Positions 18,271 through 27,807 of a stretch of 64,000 nt of DNA are shown here, piece by piece (within the stretch, counting starts at the first letter, position 1; each line of letters opens with the position of its first letter). Origin of the DNA: CAVQBP01 sp963723205 (GTDB taxonomy: Bacteria > Bacteroidota > Ignavibacteria > Ignavibacteriales > Ignavibacteriaceae); assembly GCA_963723205.1 (NCBI GenBank), contig CAVRQC010000017.1, forward strand, positions 30,745-94,744. The letters run 5' to 3'. Under the pieces are notes generated by a model, which was not told the DNA's origin, made no database searches, and saw nothing but the letters and a program-made list of their open reading frames with translations. The position numbers and the translations under genes are program-made.

Positions 18271-19296
18271 ATGGGATTTTTTGATTTTTTTTCTGCAGAC
18301 ATTGCCATTGATCTTGGCACTGCCAATACTCTTATTTGGGTAAAAGGCAAGGGTATTGTCTTAAATGAACCCTCAATTGTAGCTTTTGATAAGAATACAA
18401 AAAAGATTATCGCATTGGGTAATAAGGCAAAAGAGATGCAGGGAAGGGAACATAAGGAGATAAGAGTAACCAGGCCGATGAGGGATGGTGTTATTGCCGA
18501 TTTTGAAATTGCTGAAGGGATGATAAGAGCTTTTATAAAGAGGGTTAAAGGAGGTGCCTTTGCAAGTAAAAGAGTAGTTGTGGCTGTCCCAAGCGGTGTA
18601 ACTGAAGTTGAAAAGAGAGCTGTTAGAGATAGTGCAGAACATGCCGGTGCAAAGGAAGTGCATCTTATAGCCGAACCTATGGCGGCTGCAATCGGAATTG
18701 GAATCGATGTTGAAGCTGCTGTTGGTAATATGATCATCGATATCGGTGGCGGAACTACGGAAATTGCAATCATAGCTTTATCGGGAATCGTTAACGAAGA
18801 ATCAATTAGAATTGCCGGCGATGAAATGAATTATGCTATAATGCAGTTTTTTAAGAAAAATCATAATATCCTTATTGGTGAAAGAACAGCCGAAGCAATA
18901 AAATGTGAGGTTGGATCTGCTGTCCCTTTAAAAGAAGAAATAACAATACAGGTTAAAGGACGTGACCTGGTAGGCGGTATTCCCAAAACAACAGAGGTAA
19001 GTTCTGTTGAGATTAGGGAAGCCCTTTCGGAAGCCATATCTCAGATCGTCGATGCAGTGAGGCAGTCTCTGGAAAGAACTCCTCCGGAACTTTCTGCCGA
19101 TATTTTGGATAGAGGTGTTATGATAACCGGCGGAGGTGCTTTATTAAAAGGGCTTGATGAAAGAATACGGATGGAAACAAATCTCCCAGTTAATGTTGCT
19201 GAAGATCCTTTAACCGCTGTTGCCCGCGGTGCAGGCAAAGTTATTGAAAATTTAAATCATTATTCAAAAGTATTAATTCGTAATAGAAGATATTAA
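18271..19296 (+). CDS. mreB: Rod-shape actin homologue MreB
   Basis: About 341 residues from the ATG at 18271, which has GAGG 5 nt upstream. An in-frame ATG at 18259 would add four unlikely residues. It forms membrane-bound filaments that position the elongation machinery. Actin-fold nucleotide motifs are present: ADIAIDLGTANTLIW (phosphate 1), MIIDIGGGTTEIAII (phosphate 2) and RGVMITGGGALLKGLD (adenosine). It is first of a tightly packed operon mreB-mreC-mreD-mrdA-rodA, and the TAA overlaps the mreC ATG by one base (TAATG). Confidence 0.97.
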   Translation: MGFFDFFSADIAIDLGTANTLIWVKGKGIVLNEPSIVAFDKNTKKIIALGNKAKEMQGREHKEIRVTRPMRDGVIADFEIAEGMIRAFIKRVKGGAFASKRVVVAVPSGVTEVEKRAVRDSAEHAGAKEVHLIAEPMAAAIGIGIDVEAAVGNMIIDIGGGTTEIAIIALSGIVNEESIRIAGDEMNYAIMQFFKKNHNILIGERTAEAIKCEVGSAVPLKEEITIQVKGRDLVGGIPKTTEVSSVEIREALSEAISQIVDAVRQSLERTPPELSADILDRGVMITGGGALLKGLDERIRMETNLPVNVAEDPLTAVARGAGKVIENLNHYSKVLIRNRRY

Positions 19297-20135
19297 TGTT
19301 TCGATTCTTTACCCATGTATGGTTTGGCTTTAAAGAATATATTGTACTGGTAGTTTTAGTAATAGTCAGTTTTGTTGTCCTTTCTCTTAATCAAAAACCC
19401 GAAGTAAAAAATGTCAGAGCAATAGCATTCGGTAGTTTCGCTGCTGTTACATCAATAGTTTCAGATTTAATAAATATAGCAAACATAAAAAGCGAAAATA
19501 GACGGCTGAGAGAAGTAAATGCCGAACTCATGCTCCAGGTTAACAGACTTCGTGAGTATGGAATTCAAAATGAGGAATTAAGTAATCTCCTTAAATTAAA
19601 AGATACCCTTAAATATCCATTAATCCCCGCTGCAATAGTTTCAAAATCTTTTTCAAAGATACAGGGAACAATAACCATAAATGCGGGCTCTAAAGACGGG
19701 GTGAAACCCGGTATGCCGGTTATTAATGATGAAGGATTAATAGGAATAATATATAATGCATCGGAAGATTATTCAATCGCAAGGACTTTAAAAAACTTCG
19801 ATTTAAAAGTGACCGTAAAAGATCAGAGAAGCAGGATAGACGGGATAATGAAATGGAACGGTGAAAATCTCGTTATAATAAATGTTCCTAAAACTTATGA
19901 CGTTGAACCCGGTGATCGTATAATCACCAGTGATATAAGCTCAATAATACCTGTACCTCTGCCGGTTGGTATTGTTACGGGGCTGAGCAACATAAAGACA
20001 GGCATTTTTAATGAAGTAAAAGTTAAACCATTTGTTGATTTTCTCAGGGTGGAAAATGTGTTTGTACTTGGAATAGTTGAAAGTAGGCAAATAAAAAATT
20101 TGGAAATGAATTTTTATAAAAGAAATGAAAATTGA
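19296..20135 (+). CDS. mreC: Rod shape-determining protein MreC
   Basis: 279 residues. It has one N-terminal membrane helix (about residues 15-33), a coiled coil (IKSENRRLREVNAELMLQV), and the periplasmic double beta-barrel with AAIVSKSFSKIQGTITINAG, GSKDGVKPGMPVINDEGLIG and GDRIITSDISSIIPVPLPVG. MreC links MreB filaments to PBP2 in the periplasm. It overlaps mreB by 1 base and mreD by 11, so the genes are probably translationally coupled. Confidence 0.94.
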   Translation: MFRFFTHVWFGFKEYIVLVVLVIVSFVVLSLNQKPEVKNVRAIAFGSFAAVTSIVSDLINIANIKSENRRLREVNAELMLQVNRLREYGIQNEELSNLLKLKDTLKYPLIPAAIVSKSFSKIQGTITINAGSKDGVKPGMPVINDEGLIGIIYNASEDYSIARTLKNFDLKVTVKDQRSRIDGIMKWNGENLVIINVPKTYDVEPGDRIITSDISSIIPVPLPVGIVTGLSNIKTGIFNEVKVKPFVDFLRVENVFVLGIVESRQIKNLEMNFYKRNEN

Positions 20136-20613
20136 TTATATCGTTGCTGTTCTGTTGTTTTTCCCTTTACTTATTATACAGACTACTATTGTTCCGCTCG
20201 TTGCAATTAATGGTGTTATCCCCGATTTGATAATAATCCTGCTCGCTTTTTATACCTTGAAAATGGGTCAGCTGCACGGAACCATTCTCGGTTTCGTATA
20301 CGGGCTTTTATTCGATCTCATAACCGGTGGTTTGTTAGGAAGTTCCATGCTTTCCAAAACTATAACCGGTTTTGTTATCGGATATTTTTATAATGAAAAT
20401 AAAAAAGATATTTATCTGAAATCTCTTATATTTCCTTTAATTGTATTACTAGCTTCCACAATAGATTCATTTATTTTATCATTTTTTTCAACTATAGATT
20501 TAAATACTTCAATTACAACTTTTTTTATAGAACAGGGAATTTTGCCTGGAATTTATACTGCAGTGTTTAGTATAATAGTAATCGTATTCTATCCCAGGAG
20601 AAGCAGCAGTTGA
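20125..20613 (+). CDS. mreD: Rod shape-determining membrane protein MreD
   Basis: 162 residues, highly hydrophobic, with five to six membrane helices. They begin IVAVLLFFPLLIIQTTIVPL and end YTAVFSIIVIVFYPRR, and a conserved GFVYGLLFDLITGGLLGSS stretch is present. It is identified by family character and by its place between mreC and the PBP2 gene. Its stop overlaps the next TTG start (TTGA). Confidence 0.92.
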   Translation: MKIDYIVAVLLFFPLLIIQTTIVPLVAINGVIPDLIIILLAFYTLKMGQLHGTILGFVYGLLFDLITGGLLGSSMLSKTITGFVIGYFYNENKKDIYLKSLIFPLIVLLASTIDSFILSFFSTIDLNTSITTFFIEQGILPGIYTAVFSIIVIVFYPRRSSS

Positions 20614-22421
20614 AATCAGATAAATTTGCATCTATAAAAAGAAGGACTATTGTATATTCAATTATTATAGGCTGTTTCCTGCTTTTTATCTTTCGGCTTT
20701 TCCAGATGCAGGTGATTCAATATAAAAGTTACGATGAAAAATCGGCTGATAATAGTATCAAACCCGTTGAACAAATCCCTTTAAGGGGAATATTTCTCGA
20801 CAGGAATGGTGAAGTTGTTGTTAATAATATTCCTGCCTATACACTTAGAATTACTCCTGCATATTATGACAGAAAATTAAATAAGTTATTGGAAGCCGAA
20901 CTTAATGTTGAACCGGGCTATATTGATAAGATATTGTATAACAACCGGATTTATTCAAAATATGTTCCCATAAGAATTAAACGCGGTGTGGATTTTAAGG
21001 TTATTTCATGGTATGAAGAAAATTCAGAAGACCTGCCCGGTGTAGACTATATAGTTGAAATGCAGAGAGGATATCCGGCCGGTATTATGGGAGCCCATAT
21101 GTTCGGATATACCAAGGAAGTATCTCTTCAGCAGTTAAAAAAAGATAGCTATTATAAACCGGGAGATTATATAGGTTATACAGGTGTTGAAAAACAATAT
21201 GAATCTTATTTGAGGGGAGAAAAAGGTTATAATTATGTCCTTGTCGATTCAAAGAGGAGAGAAATCGGAAAATATAAGAACGGAGTAGACGATATTCCTT
21301 CAGTTAAAGGTGAAGACCTTGTATTATCTATTGATGCCGATGTTCAGAAGGTTGCCGAAGAAGAATTAAAGGGGAAAAGAGGAGCTATAGTTGCTATTGA
21401 ACCTAAAACCGGTGAAGTCCTGGCTTTAGCTAGCGCTCCTAATTATGATTTAAATGAATTTTCATATGTTACTTCAAAAGAATATCTGCAAAAGCTTTAC
21501 AATGATCCGGATAAACCTTTCTTTAACAGAGCTACTATGTCAACTAAACCGCCGGGTTCAACATTTAAAATTTTAGCTTCAATTGCTGCATTAGACCTTG
21601 GGGTTATTGATACTAATACAACTTATTATTGTCCTGGTTATTTTACTTACGGCAGAGTCTTTAAATGCGATGGTGTTCATGGAAGACTAAATGTTGAACA
21701 CGCTATTGAAAAATCATGTAATGTATTTTTTTATAATTTAATTTATAAAATCGGTATTGACAGGTGGGCAGAATATGCAAGAAGATTTGGTTTCACAAGA
21801 GAAACAGGAATTGACATAGGAGAAGAAGTCTCCGGCTTTGTACCAGACAGTAAATATTATGAGAAGATTTACGGGCCTAAGTGGCCGAGAAGTATTATGG
21901 CAAGCCTTGGTATTGGTCAGGGGGAAGTAAACGTTACCCCGGTACAGCTTGCACAATTTGCAGCACTGGTTGCAAATGACGGACATTCTTATAAACCTCA
22001 CATTGTGAAAGGTTACCTGGAAAATGGTACAAAAAAATTTGTTCCTTTTAAGTTTAAAGCAATAAATGTCGGTATAAATAAAAAGGTTTTTGACATTGTG
22101 AAGTACGGAATGTATCTGGTAGTAAACGGTGCCGGTACTGCTGCTGCCAGCAGATCTAAAGAAATAAAAATTGCAGGCAAAACCGGGACAGCACAAAATC
22201 CGCACGGAAAAGACCACGCACTTTTCATTGCTTTTGCTCCCTATAAAGATCCTAAAATTGCTTTATCTGTGGTTATTGAAAATGTTGGTTTCGGAGCTAC
22301 TTATGCAGCTCCTATTGCAAAAAAAATGATTGAAACATATTTATTAAAGGATAAAAGGAAAAAAGAAGATATTGTTCCGGATCTTAAAACAAAAATAATA
22401 GGTGCATCGCTTGCAAATTGA
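20610..22421 (+). CDS. mrdA: Penicillin-binding protein 2 (elongation transpeptidase)
   Basis: 603 residues. It crosslinks peptidoglycan during rod elongation. There is one N-terminal anchor helix (about 15-33), a dimerisation region with IPLRGIFLDRNGEVVVNN, and then the transpeptidase domain. The catalytic Ser is in S317-T-F-K320, followed by SCN at 369-371 and KTG in AGKTGTAQNP. It uses a TTG start inside the mreD stop (TTGA). It is partner to RodA, which follows with a 20-bp overlap. Confidence 0.95.
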   Translation: MKSDKFASIKRRTIVYSIIIGCFLLFIFRLFQMQVIQYKSYDEKSADNSIKPVEQIPLRGIFLDRNGEVVVNNIPAYTLRITPAYYDRKLNKLLEAELNVEPGYIDKILYNNRIYSKYVPIRIKRGVDFKVISWYEENSEDLPGVDYIVEMQRGYPAGIMGAHMFGYTKEVSLQQLKKDSYYKPGDYIGYTGVEKQYESYLRGEKGYNYVLVDSKRREIGKYKNGVDDIPSVKGEDLVLSIDADVQKVAEEELKGKRGAIVAIEPKTGEVLALASAPNYDLNEFSYVTSKEYLQKLYNDPDKPFFNRATMSTKPPGSTFKILASIAALDLGVIDTNTTYYCPGYFTYGRVFKCDGVHGRLNVEHAIEKSCNVFFYNLIYKIGIDRWAEYARRFGFTRETGIDIGEEVSGFVPDSKYYEKIYGPKWPRSIMASLGIGQGEVNVTPVQLAQFAALVANDGHSYKPHIVKGYLENGTKKFVPFKFKAINVGINKKVFDIVKYGMYLVVNGAGTAAASRSKEIKIAGKTGTAQNPHGKDHALFIAFAPYKDPKIALSVVIENVGFGATYAAPIAKKMIETYLLKDKRKKEDIVPDLKTKIIGASLAN

Positions 22422-23640
22422 TTATAAATTAAAAGATAAATTTGATTTTCCGCTCTGGTTATCTGCAATTGTTCTGATTTGTATTGGATTGGCAGCTATA
22501 TACAGTTCCACACTCAATAATGCTGCAGCCAGCAATAATTTTGATAAGCAGCTTATCTGGGCAGTTATTTCAATAATTATTTTCTTTGTTGCTTATTCTT
22601 TACCCGTAAATTCTTTTAAGATGATAACAATACCTTCATACTTATTATCTCTCTTATTATTAGCAGTTGTTGTTGTAATTGGTCGGAGAGTATATGGTGC
22701 AAAAAGCTGGTTAAACCTGGGTACATTCGGATTTCAACCTTCCGAATTTGCAAAGATAGGAACTATCTTAGCTTTGGCTGCTTTCCTTAGCAGAAGAAAT
22801 ACTAATATTGAATCTTTTTCTGATATAATAATGGCGCTTGTTATAGGTTTTATCCCGGTAGTTCTAATATTATTAGAACCGGATATGGGTACAGCTTTAG
22901 TATTTATCGCCTTAATTCTAACGATGATCTTTTGGAAGGGCATAAGTTTATTTGGACTTTTTGTAGTGCTATCACCGGGATTTGTTGCACTTTCTTCATT
23001 GTTTGGAACTTACTACCTTTTTGGTGCATTGATAATTGTTCTTGCTATTTTATTCTTCTTTAAGAAAGATATTTTTTTTAGCGGTTCTATTTTGGCGTTG
23101 AATATCGGTGCCGGTTTTTTTGCCGATTATGTTTATAAAGCTTTAAGTCCTCATCAGCAAAGAAGAATCCAATCTTTTATTGATCCCAATGCGGATCCAC
23201 TTGGTGCAGGATATAATGCAATACAAGCAAGAGTTGCCATTGGTTCCGGTGGATTATTCGGCAAGGGTTTTTTGCATGGAAATCAGACTCAATTGCAGTT
23301 TATCCCGGAACAGTGGACAGATTTTATATATTGCGTTATTGGTGAAGAATTTGGATTTATTGGTGCAGTAGTTGTGATGATCCTTTTTTTAATTATTTTT
23401 TTAAGAATTTTAAGAATTGCATCCCTCTCTAAAGATGAATTTTTAAGTCTGACGGTTATGGGAATTCTTGCAGTTTTTGTTATACATTTTGTAATAAATA
23501 TCGGGATGACTATAGGAATAATGCCCGTAATTGGCATACCGCTCCCTTTTGTTAGTTATGGCGGAAGTTCACTGCTGGTTAATATGTTTATGCTTGGTAT
23601 AGTAGGGAATATTTACAGAACAAGGAAAAAATATTTATAG
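22402..23640 (+). CDS. rodA: Peptidoglycan glycosyltransferase RodA (SEDS)
   Basis: 412 residues with about ten membrane helices. SEDS motifs are present: YGAKSWLNLGTFGFQPSEFAK, LLEPDMGTALVFIAL, HGNQTQLQFIPEQWTDFIY and PFVSYGGSSLLVNM. It polymerises lipid II together with PBP2. The GTG start lies 20 bp inside mrdA. It is the last gene of the rod operon; no clear terminator hairpin follows. Confidence 0.95.
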   Translation: MHRLQIDYKLKDKFDFPLWLSAIVLICIGLAAIYSSTLNNAAASNNFDKQLIWAVISIIIFFVAYSLPVNSFKMITIPSYLLSLLLLAVVVVIGRRVYGAKSWLNLGTFGFQPSEFAKIGTILALAAFLSRRNTNIESFSDIIMALVIGFIPVVLILLEPDMGTALVFIALILTMIFWKGISLFGLFVVLSPGFVALSSLFGTYYLFGALIIVLAILFFFKKDIFFSGSILALNIGAGFFADYVYKALSPHQQRRIQSFIDPNADPLGAGYNAIQARVAIGSGGLFGKGFLHGNQTQLQFIPEQWTDFIYCVIGEEFGFIGAVVVMILFLIIFLRILRIASLSKDEFLSLTVMGILAVFVIHFVINIGMTIGIMPVIGIPLPFVSYGGSSLLVNMFMLGIVGNIYRTRKKYL

Positions 23641-23767
23641 ATGATGAAATCTATATTTAAAAATTCTATTACATAAAAAGGTCAAAGCAACATAAATAAG
23701 CGATTAATTGAAAACACGGTACTAAGAATTTAAATTACATTTCTTTAAAATATAATTTTATAATAAT

Positions 23768-24577
23768 ATGACCGCACTTGAAAAGTTAAGAAGTAAAAAT
23801 AAAGAGCTGAAATATATTTGTGTCGGGCTTGACACGGACATAAATAAAATTCCCGGACACCTAAAAAATTCTGAGAACCCTGTCTTGGAATTTAATAGGG
23901 CGATAATTAATGAAACATGTAATTATGCCGCAGCTTACAAAATTAATTTTGCGTTTTACGAAAAGCTTGGCCCGGAAGGTTTTGAAATACTAAAACAGAC
24001 TATATCTCTTATCCCGCAAGATATATTAACTATCGGAGATGCAAAAAGGGGAGATATTGGAAATACATCTAAAATGTATGCTGAAGCTTTGTTCGATTTT
24101 TTTAATCTGGATGCAATTACGATCAATCCATACCTTGGTGAAGATTCCGTAAGTCCTTTCCTTGAAAAATATGATAAAATAATTTTTTTGCTGGCGCTTA
24201 CTTCAAATCCGGGAGCCGGAGATTTTGAAAAGCTGAAATTAAATAACGATCAATTTTTATTTCAAAAAGTAATTGAAAAAGTGAAAGAGTGGAACAAAAA
24301 GAATAATTGTGGAATTGTATTCGGAGCAACAAAAATTGACGAATTGAAAGAAAATATAAACTCTTTTGGAAATCTTCCTGTATTACTTCCAGGAGTTGGC
24401 TCACAGGGAGGAAGCCTGGAAAATGTTGTCTCAACATTTAAGGAAAATAATAAACATGATTTTATTATCAATGTCAGCCGCGCAATAATTTATAAAAGTA
24501 ATGGAAAGGATTTTGCTAAAACTGCACAAAATGAGATTATTAATCTTAATAATTCTGTTAAAGCTATTTTAATTTAA
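23768..24577 (+). CDS. pyrF: Orotidine 5'-phosphate decarboxylase, type 2
   Basis: 269 residues. It converts OMP to UMP. The catalytic Asp-Lys-Asp motif is in ILTIGDAKRGDIGNTSKMY, preceded by CVGLDTDINKIP. The later LLPGVGSQGG supplies the phosphate-binding loop. Length and insertions fit the longer type 2 subfamily found in Bacteroidota, actinobacteria and others. It stands alone between rodA and the DUF2851 gene. Confidence 0.95.
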   Translation: MTALEKLRSKNKELKYICVGLDTDINKIPGHLKNSENPVLEFNRAIINETCNYAAAYKINFAFYEKLGPEGFEILKQTISLIPQDILTIGDAKRGDIGNTSKMYAEALFDFFNLDAITINPYLGEDSVSPFLEKYDKIIFLLALTSNPGAGDFEKLKLNNDQFLFQKVIEKVKEWNKKNNCGIVFGATKIDELKENINSFGNLPVLLPGVGSQGGSLENVVSTFKENNKHDFIINVSRAIIYKSNGKDFAKTAQNEIINLNNSVKAILI

Positions 24578-24733
24578 TTGAAAATTCGTAACTTTATCCA
24601 TGGAAATATAATTTTTCTAAAAACTTAAATATTCGGATGGAGTTATCAAATGAAAAATTATACTTTCCTTCCTTTGAATCCTGTATCTTAAGATAATAGA
24701 TTTTTCAATTTAACTTTTGTTAGGGGTGTTATC

Positions 24734-26212
24734 ATGACAGGGAAGAAGGTTCATGAAAAATTTTTATGCGAAATATGGAAAAATAAAAATTTTAATAAAT
24801 CCCTTGCTACTAAAAACGGCAATCAAATTGAAATAATTGATGTCGGTGTTGAAAATAAGGAATTAAGCGGACCTGATTTTAAAAATGCCCGTATAAAAAT
24901 AGGGAATATCACATACTTTGGGGATGTAGAAATTGACAACTTTCAATCCGACTGGAAATTACACGGACATTACTTCAATAAAAAATACAGTAAAGTAATA
25001 CTTCATGTCTTCTTTGAATGTGATGGCAGTAAACCATTTGTATTTACAAAAGAGGGAAGACGTGTACAATCAATCTCACTAGAAAATTTTCTGAGTAAGG
25101 ATATTAATTCAGCACTTCAAAAAGCTATTCTTTCCGAGAGGAAAAACAGAATTTATATCATGCCTTGTTCCGAATCGAATATTTCTATTGAAGAAAAAAT
25201 TAAACTTGATTTTATTTATGAACTCGGAATTAATAGGTTCAAGAAAAAATGCCAGAACTTATTTTCCCGACTGAAAGAAATATCATATTTAAAAGAATTA
25301 AACCTGAAAGAGCCGGTTGTCAGGTATGAGCTTGATGAGAATTTTTATAACCGGAAATTTTCAAACAAAAATTTTAGCAATCCTGTTATCTGGCAACAGC
25401 TTTTCTATGAATCAGTATTTGAAGCACTCGGTTATTCAAAAAATAAAGATGTAATGCGTAACCTTGCGGAAGAAGTAAATATTGAATATCTGAATTCTTT
25501 CAGGGAAAAAGAAAACCTGGTAAATGTTATTGAATCTGCTTTATTCAATGTTGCCGGTTTAATGCCGGATATTTATAAGTTGCCTGATGAAGAAACAGCT
25601 GAATATGTAAGACACCTAACACAGTACTGGAGTGATATAAAACTTAAGTATGACAGTAGAACTTTTAAAGCCGAGCAATGGCATTTCTTTAAGTTAAGAC
25701 CTCAAAACTTTCCGACAATAAGGATTGCGGGAGGAGCAAGAATATTGTACAGGATTATAAACCAGGATATAATTGGTAAAATTATTAAAAAAACTGAAAC
25801 AACATATAACGATAAAAAATTAATTAGTGTTTTCAGGGACCAACTAATTGTAAAGGGTGAAGGTTTCTGGAGAAAGCATTTTGTCTTTGATCAGCCGGCT
25901 AAAAAAGATATCAAATATTTTATTGGTTTGTCAAGAGCCGATGAAATCATAATAAATATTGTCCTTCCTTTTTTAGCTGTTTATTTTGAAATTTTCAGTA
26001 GTGAAACTCAAAAGCAGAAAATTATAAGATTATACACAAATTATTTACAGGTAAGTGAAAATCATTTGGTAGAAGAAGTCTCATCTACATTACAAATAAA
26101 TGATGCATGGAAAAGAAGTATACTTTACCAGGGAATTTTGGACTTATACCGAACTTATTGTTCCCGCAATAAATGTCTGGAGTGTAAAATAGGTGATAAG
26201 ATATTTTCTTAG
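24734..26212 (+). CDS. DUF2851 family protein
   Basis: 492 residues of unknown function. The N-terminus VHEKFLCEIWKNKNF, then IDVGVENKELSGPDFKNARI and GDVEIDNFQSDWKLHGH, are the hallmarks of DUF2851, a family widespread in Bacteroidota/Chlorobiota. The acidic and His residues in GPDF...DVEI...HGHY look like a metal or nuclease-like site, but this is only suggestive. The C-terminus carries CSRNKCLECKIG, a possible zinc knuckle. It ends with a 4-bp convergent overlap with the BFN gene. Confidence 0.85.
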   Translation: MTGKKVHEKFLCEIWKNKNFNKSLATKNGNQIEIIDVGVENKELSGPDFKNARIKIGNITYFGDVEIDNFQSDWKLHGHYFNKKYSKVILHVFFECDGSKPFVFTKEGRRVQSISLENFLSKDINSALQKAILSERKNRIYIMPCSESNISIEEKIKLDFIYELGINRFKKKCQNLFSRLKEISYLKELNLKEPVVRYELDENFYNRKFSNKNFSNPVIWQQLFYESVFEALGYSKNKDVMRNLAEEVNIEYLNSFREKENLVNVIESALFNVAGLMPDIYKLPDEETAEYVRHLTQYWSDIKLKYDSRTFKAEQWHFFKLRPQNFPTIRIAGGARILYRIINQDIIGKIIKKTETTYNDKKLISVFRDQLIVKGEGFWRKHFVFDQPAKKDIKYFIGLSRADEIIINIVLPFLAVYFEIFSSETQKQKIIRLYTNYLQVSENHLVEEVSSTLQINDAWKRSILYQGILDLYRTYCSRNKCLECKIGDKIFS

Positions 26213-26805
26213 TTAATATTTGTTAATCTTTGAATATCATCCCTGAGTTTTGCGGCTTTTTCATATTCTTCTGCAGCGATAGCTTCTTTTAACTTACTCT
26301 GCAGGGATGCAATTTTTGCTTCTTTCGTTTTGGGTACTTCTTCTTTCTTATTACGAAGACCTTCCTGACTTAATCTCTCTTCTTTACCGCTTTCTTCGGA
26401 AGGCAGAAATGCTGCCGCCTCCATAACCTTTTCGGCAACATAAATCGGTGATTGAGTCCTAACAGCAAGTGCAATCGCATCACTGGGTCTTGCATCTACT
26501 TCGTTAGTTAATGCAGAGACTTCAAGAATTATTTTTGCATAAAATGTATTTTCTCTCAACTCATCAATAACAACTTCCATAACAGCGGCACCGAGATTAT
26601 CCAGAACCTGCTTTAACAAGTCATGAGTTAATGGTCTAGGAGGTTTAATACCTTCAATCTCAAGTGCTATTGCCTGGGCTTCAAAAGCACCGATTATAAT
26701 TGGCAGCCTTCTGTTGCCATTAATCTCTTTTAATAAAATAGCATATGCACCACCTGTCGATGGACTTGATGATAAACCTAATATTTCACATTGAATCTTC
26801 TGCAA
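26209..26805 (-). CDS. Bifunctional nuclease (DUF151) domain protein with C-terminal UVR motif
   Basis: 198 residues. The BFN domain (about 1-135) shows SSPSTGGAYAILLKEINGNR, LPIIIGAFEAQAIALEIEG, RPLTHDLLKQVL and DARPSDAIALAVR. After a charged linker, the end reads LQSKLKEAIAAEEYEKAAKL, an UvrB/UvrC (UVR) interaction motif. This BFN-UVR pairing is a known architecture in this phylum. It starts at TTG with AGGAGAG 6 nt upstream. It lies 15 bp after etfA on the same strand, so it is probably in the etfBA transcript. Confidence 0.9.
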   Translation of the reverse strand: MQKIQCEILGLSSSPSTGGAYAILLKEINGNRRLPIIIGAFEAQAIALEIEGIKPPRPLTHDLLKQVLDNLGAAVMEVVIDELRENTFYAKIILEVSALTNEVDARPSDAIALAVRTQSPIYVAEKVMEAAAFLPSEESGKEERLSQEGLRNKKEEVPKTKEAKIASLQSKLKEAIAAEEYEKAAKLRDDIQRLTNIN

Positions 26806-26820
26806 AAAACTCTCCTAAAA

Positions 26821-27795
26821 TCATTGTGATTTAATTTTTTTAATTTCTTCAGTTAATGCAGGCAATATTTCAAATGCATCACCTGCAATTCCGAAATCAG
26901 CAACACTAAAAATGGGTGCATCTTTATCTTTATTGATAGCAATAATATATTTTGATGAAGACATTCCTGCTAAATGCTGTATTGCCCCGGAAATCCCGCA
27001 TGCAACATACAAAGTTGGCGAGACAGTTTTTCCTGTTTGTCCGACTTGTTCTCTATGGGGACGCCACCCGGCATCAACAACAGCCCGTGATGCACCTACG
27101 GCAGCACCGAATGATTCCGCCAGTTCTTCAACAAGATGGAAGTTTTCAGGACCTTTTAATCCTCTCCCGCCAGAGACAATAATATCGGCTTCAGCTACAT
27201 CAAGCTTACCTTCAGATTTTTTAATTTCTACTACTCTGGTTTTATCATTAACAGTGCTGATCTCTTTTTCTTCAATTTCGGCAGCAATATTATTTTCAGA
27301 AGAAACGGGTTTAAATACGTTTGGTCTTATTGTAAATATCTTTTTTTCACTATTAAGTTTAACTTTGAGGAAAGCCTTTCCTGCATAAATTGGTCTTGTT
27401 GCAATCACTTCTCCGTCAGATACCTCAAGCTTTGTACAATCAACCAAAATTCCGGCATCTATTTGTACTGCAATATGCGGGGCTAAATCTTTTCCTAAAG
27501 CTGTATTTGAAAATATTAAATAATCGGCTGATATTTCTTTAGCATAATTACCAATAATTTCAGTATAAGCAGTAGTTGAATAATTAGTTAAACTGTCATT
27601 TTTAAAACGAACAATTTTCTTAATGCCGTATTTTGTTATATCATTGATATTCTCAATATCATTGCCGATAATCAATGCTTCCGGATCCAGATTCAATTCT
27701 TTAGATATCCTGGAGGCAACTGAAACTACTTCAAAAGCAGCTCTTTTAAGTCTTCCTTCTCTTTGCTCTAAAAATGCTAATAATTTTTTAGCCAT
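26821..27795 (-). CDS. etfA: Electron transfer flavoprotein, alpha subunit
   Basis: 324 residues. It carries the FAD that passes electrons from acyl-CoA dehydrogenases to the quinone pool. The C-terminal FAD domain has VSGGRGLKGPENFHLVEELA, SRAVVDAGWRPHREQVGQTG and YVACGISGAIQHLAGM, followed by INKDKDAPIFSVADFGIAGD. It lies 12 bp downstream of etfB. No Etf-quinone oxidoreductase or acyl-CoA dehydrogenase gene is in the window. Confidence 0.96.
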   Translation of the reverse strand: MAKKLLAFLEQREGRLKRAAFEVVSVASRISKELNLDPEALIIGNDIENINDITKYGIKKIVRFKNDSLTNYSTTAYTEIIGNYAKEISADYLIFSNTALGKDLAPHIAVQIDAGILVDCTKLEVSDGEVIATRPIYAGKAFLKVKLNSEKKIFTIRPNVFKPVSSENNIAAEIEEKEISTVNDKTRVVEIKKSEGKLDVAEADIIVSGGRGLKGPENFHLVEELAESFGAAVGASRAVVDAGWRPHREQVGQTGKTVSPTLYVACGISGAIQHLAGMSSSKYIIAINKDKDAPIFSVADFGIAGDAFEILPALTEEIKKIKSQ

Positions 27796-27807
27796 TAAAA
27801 TACTCTA

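Noticed and set aside
18252..18773. 173-residue minus-strand frame over mreB
   Set aside because: Antisense to the highly conserved mreB; no motifs or ribosome site.
26912..27388. 158-residue open frame on the plus strand
   Set aside because: It lies wholly antisense to etfA, whose protein is clearly conserved; the composition (Pro/Ser/Thr-rich) is that of a shadow frame.
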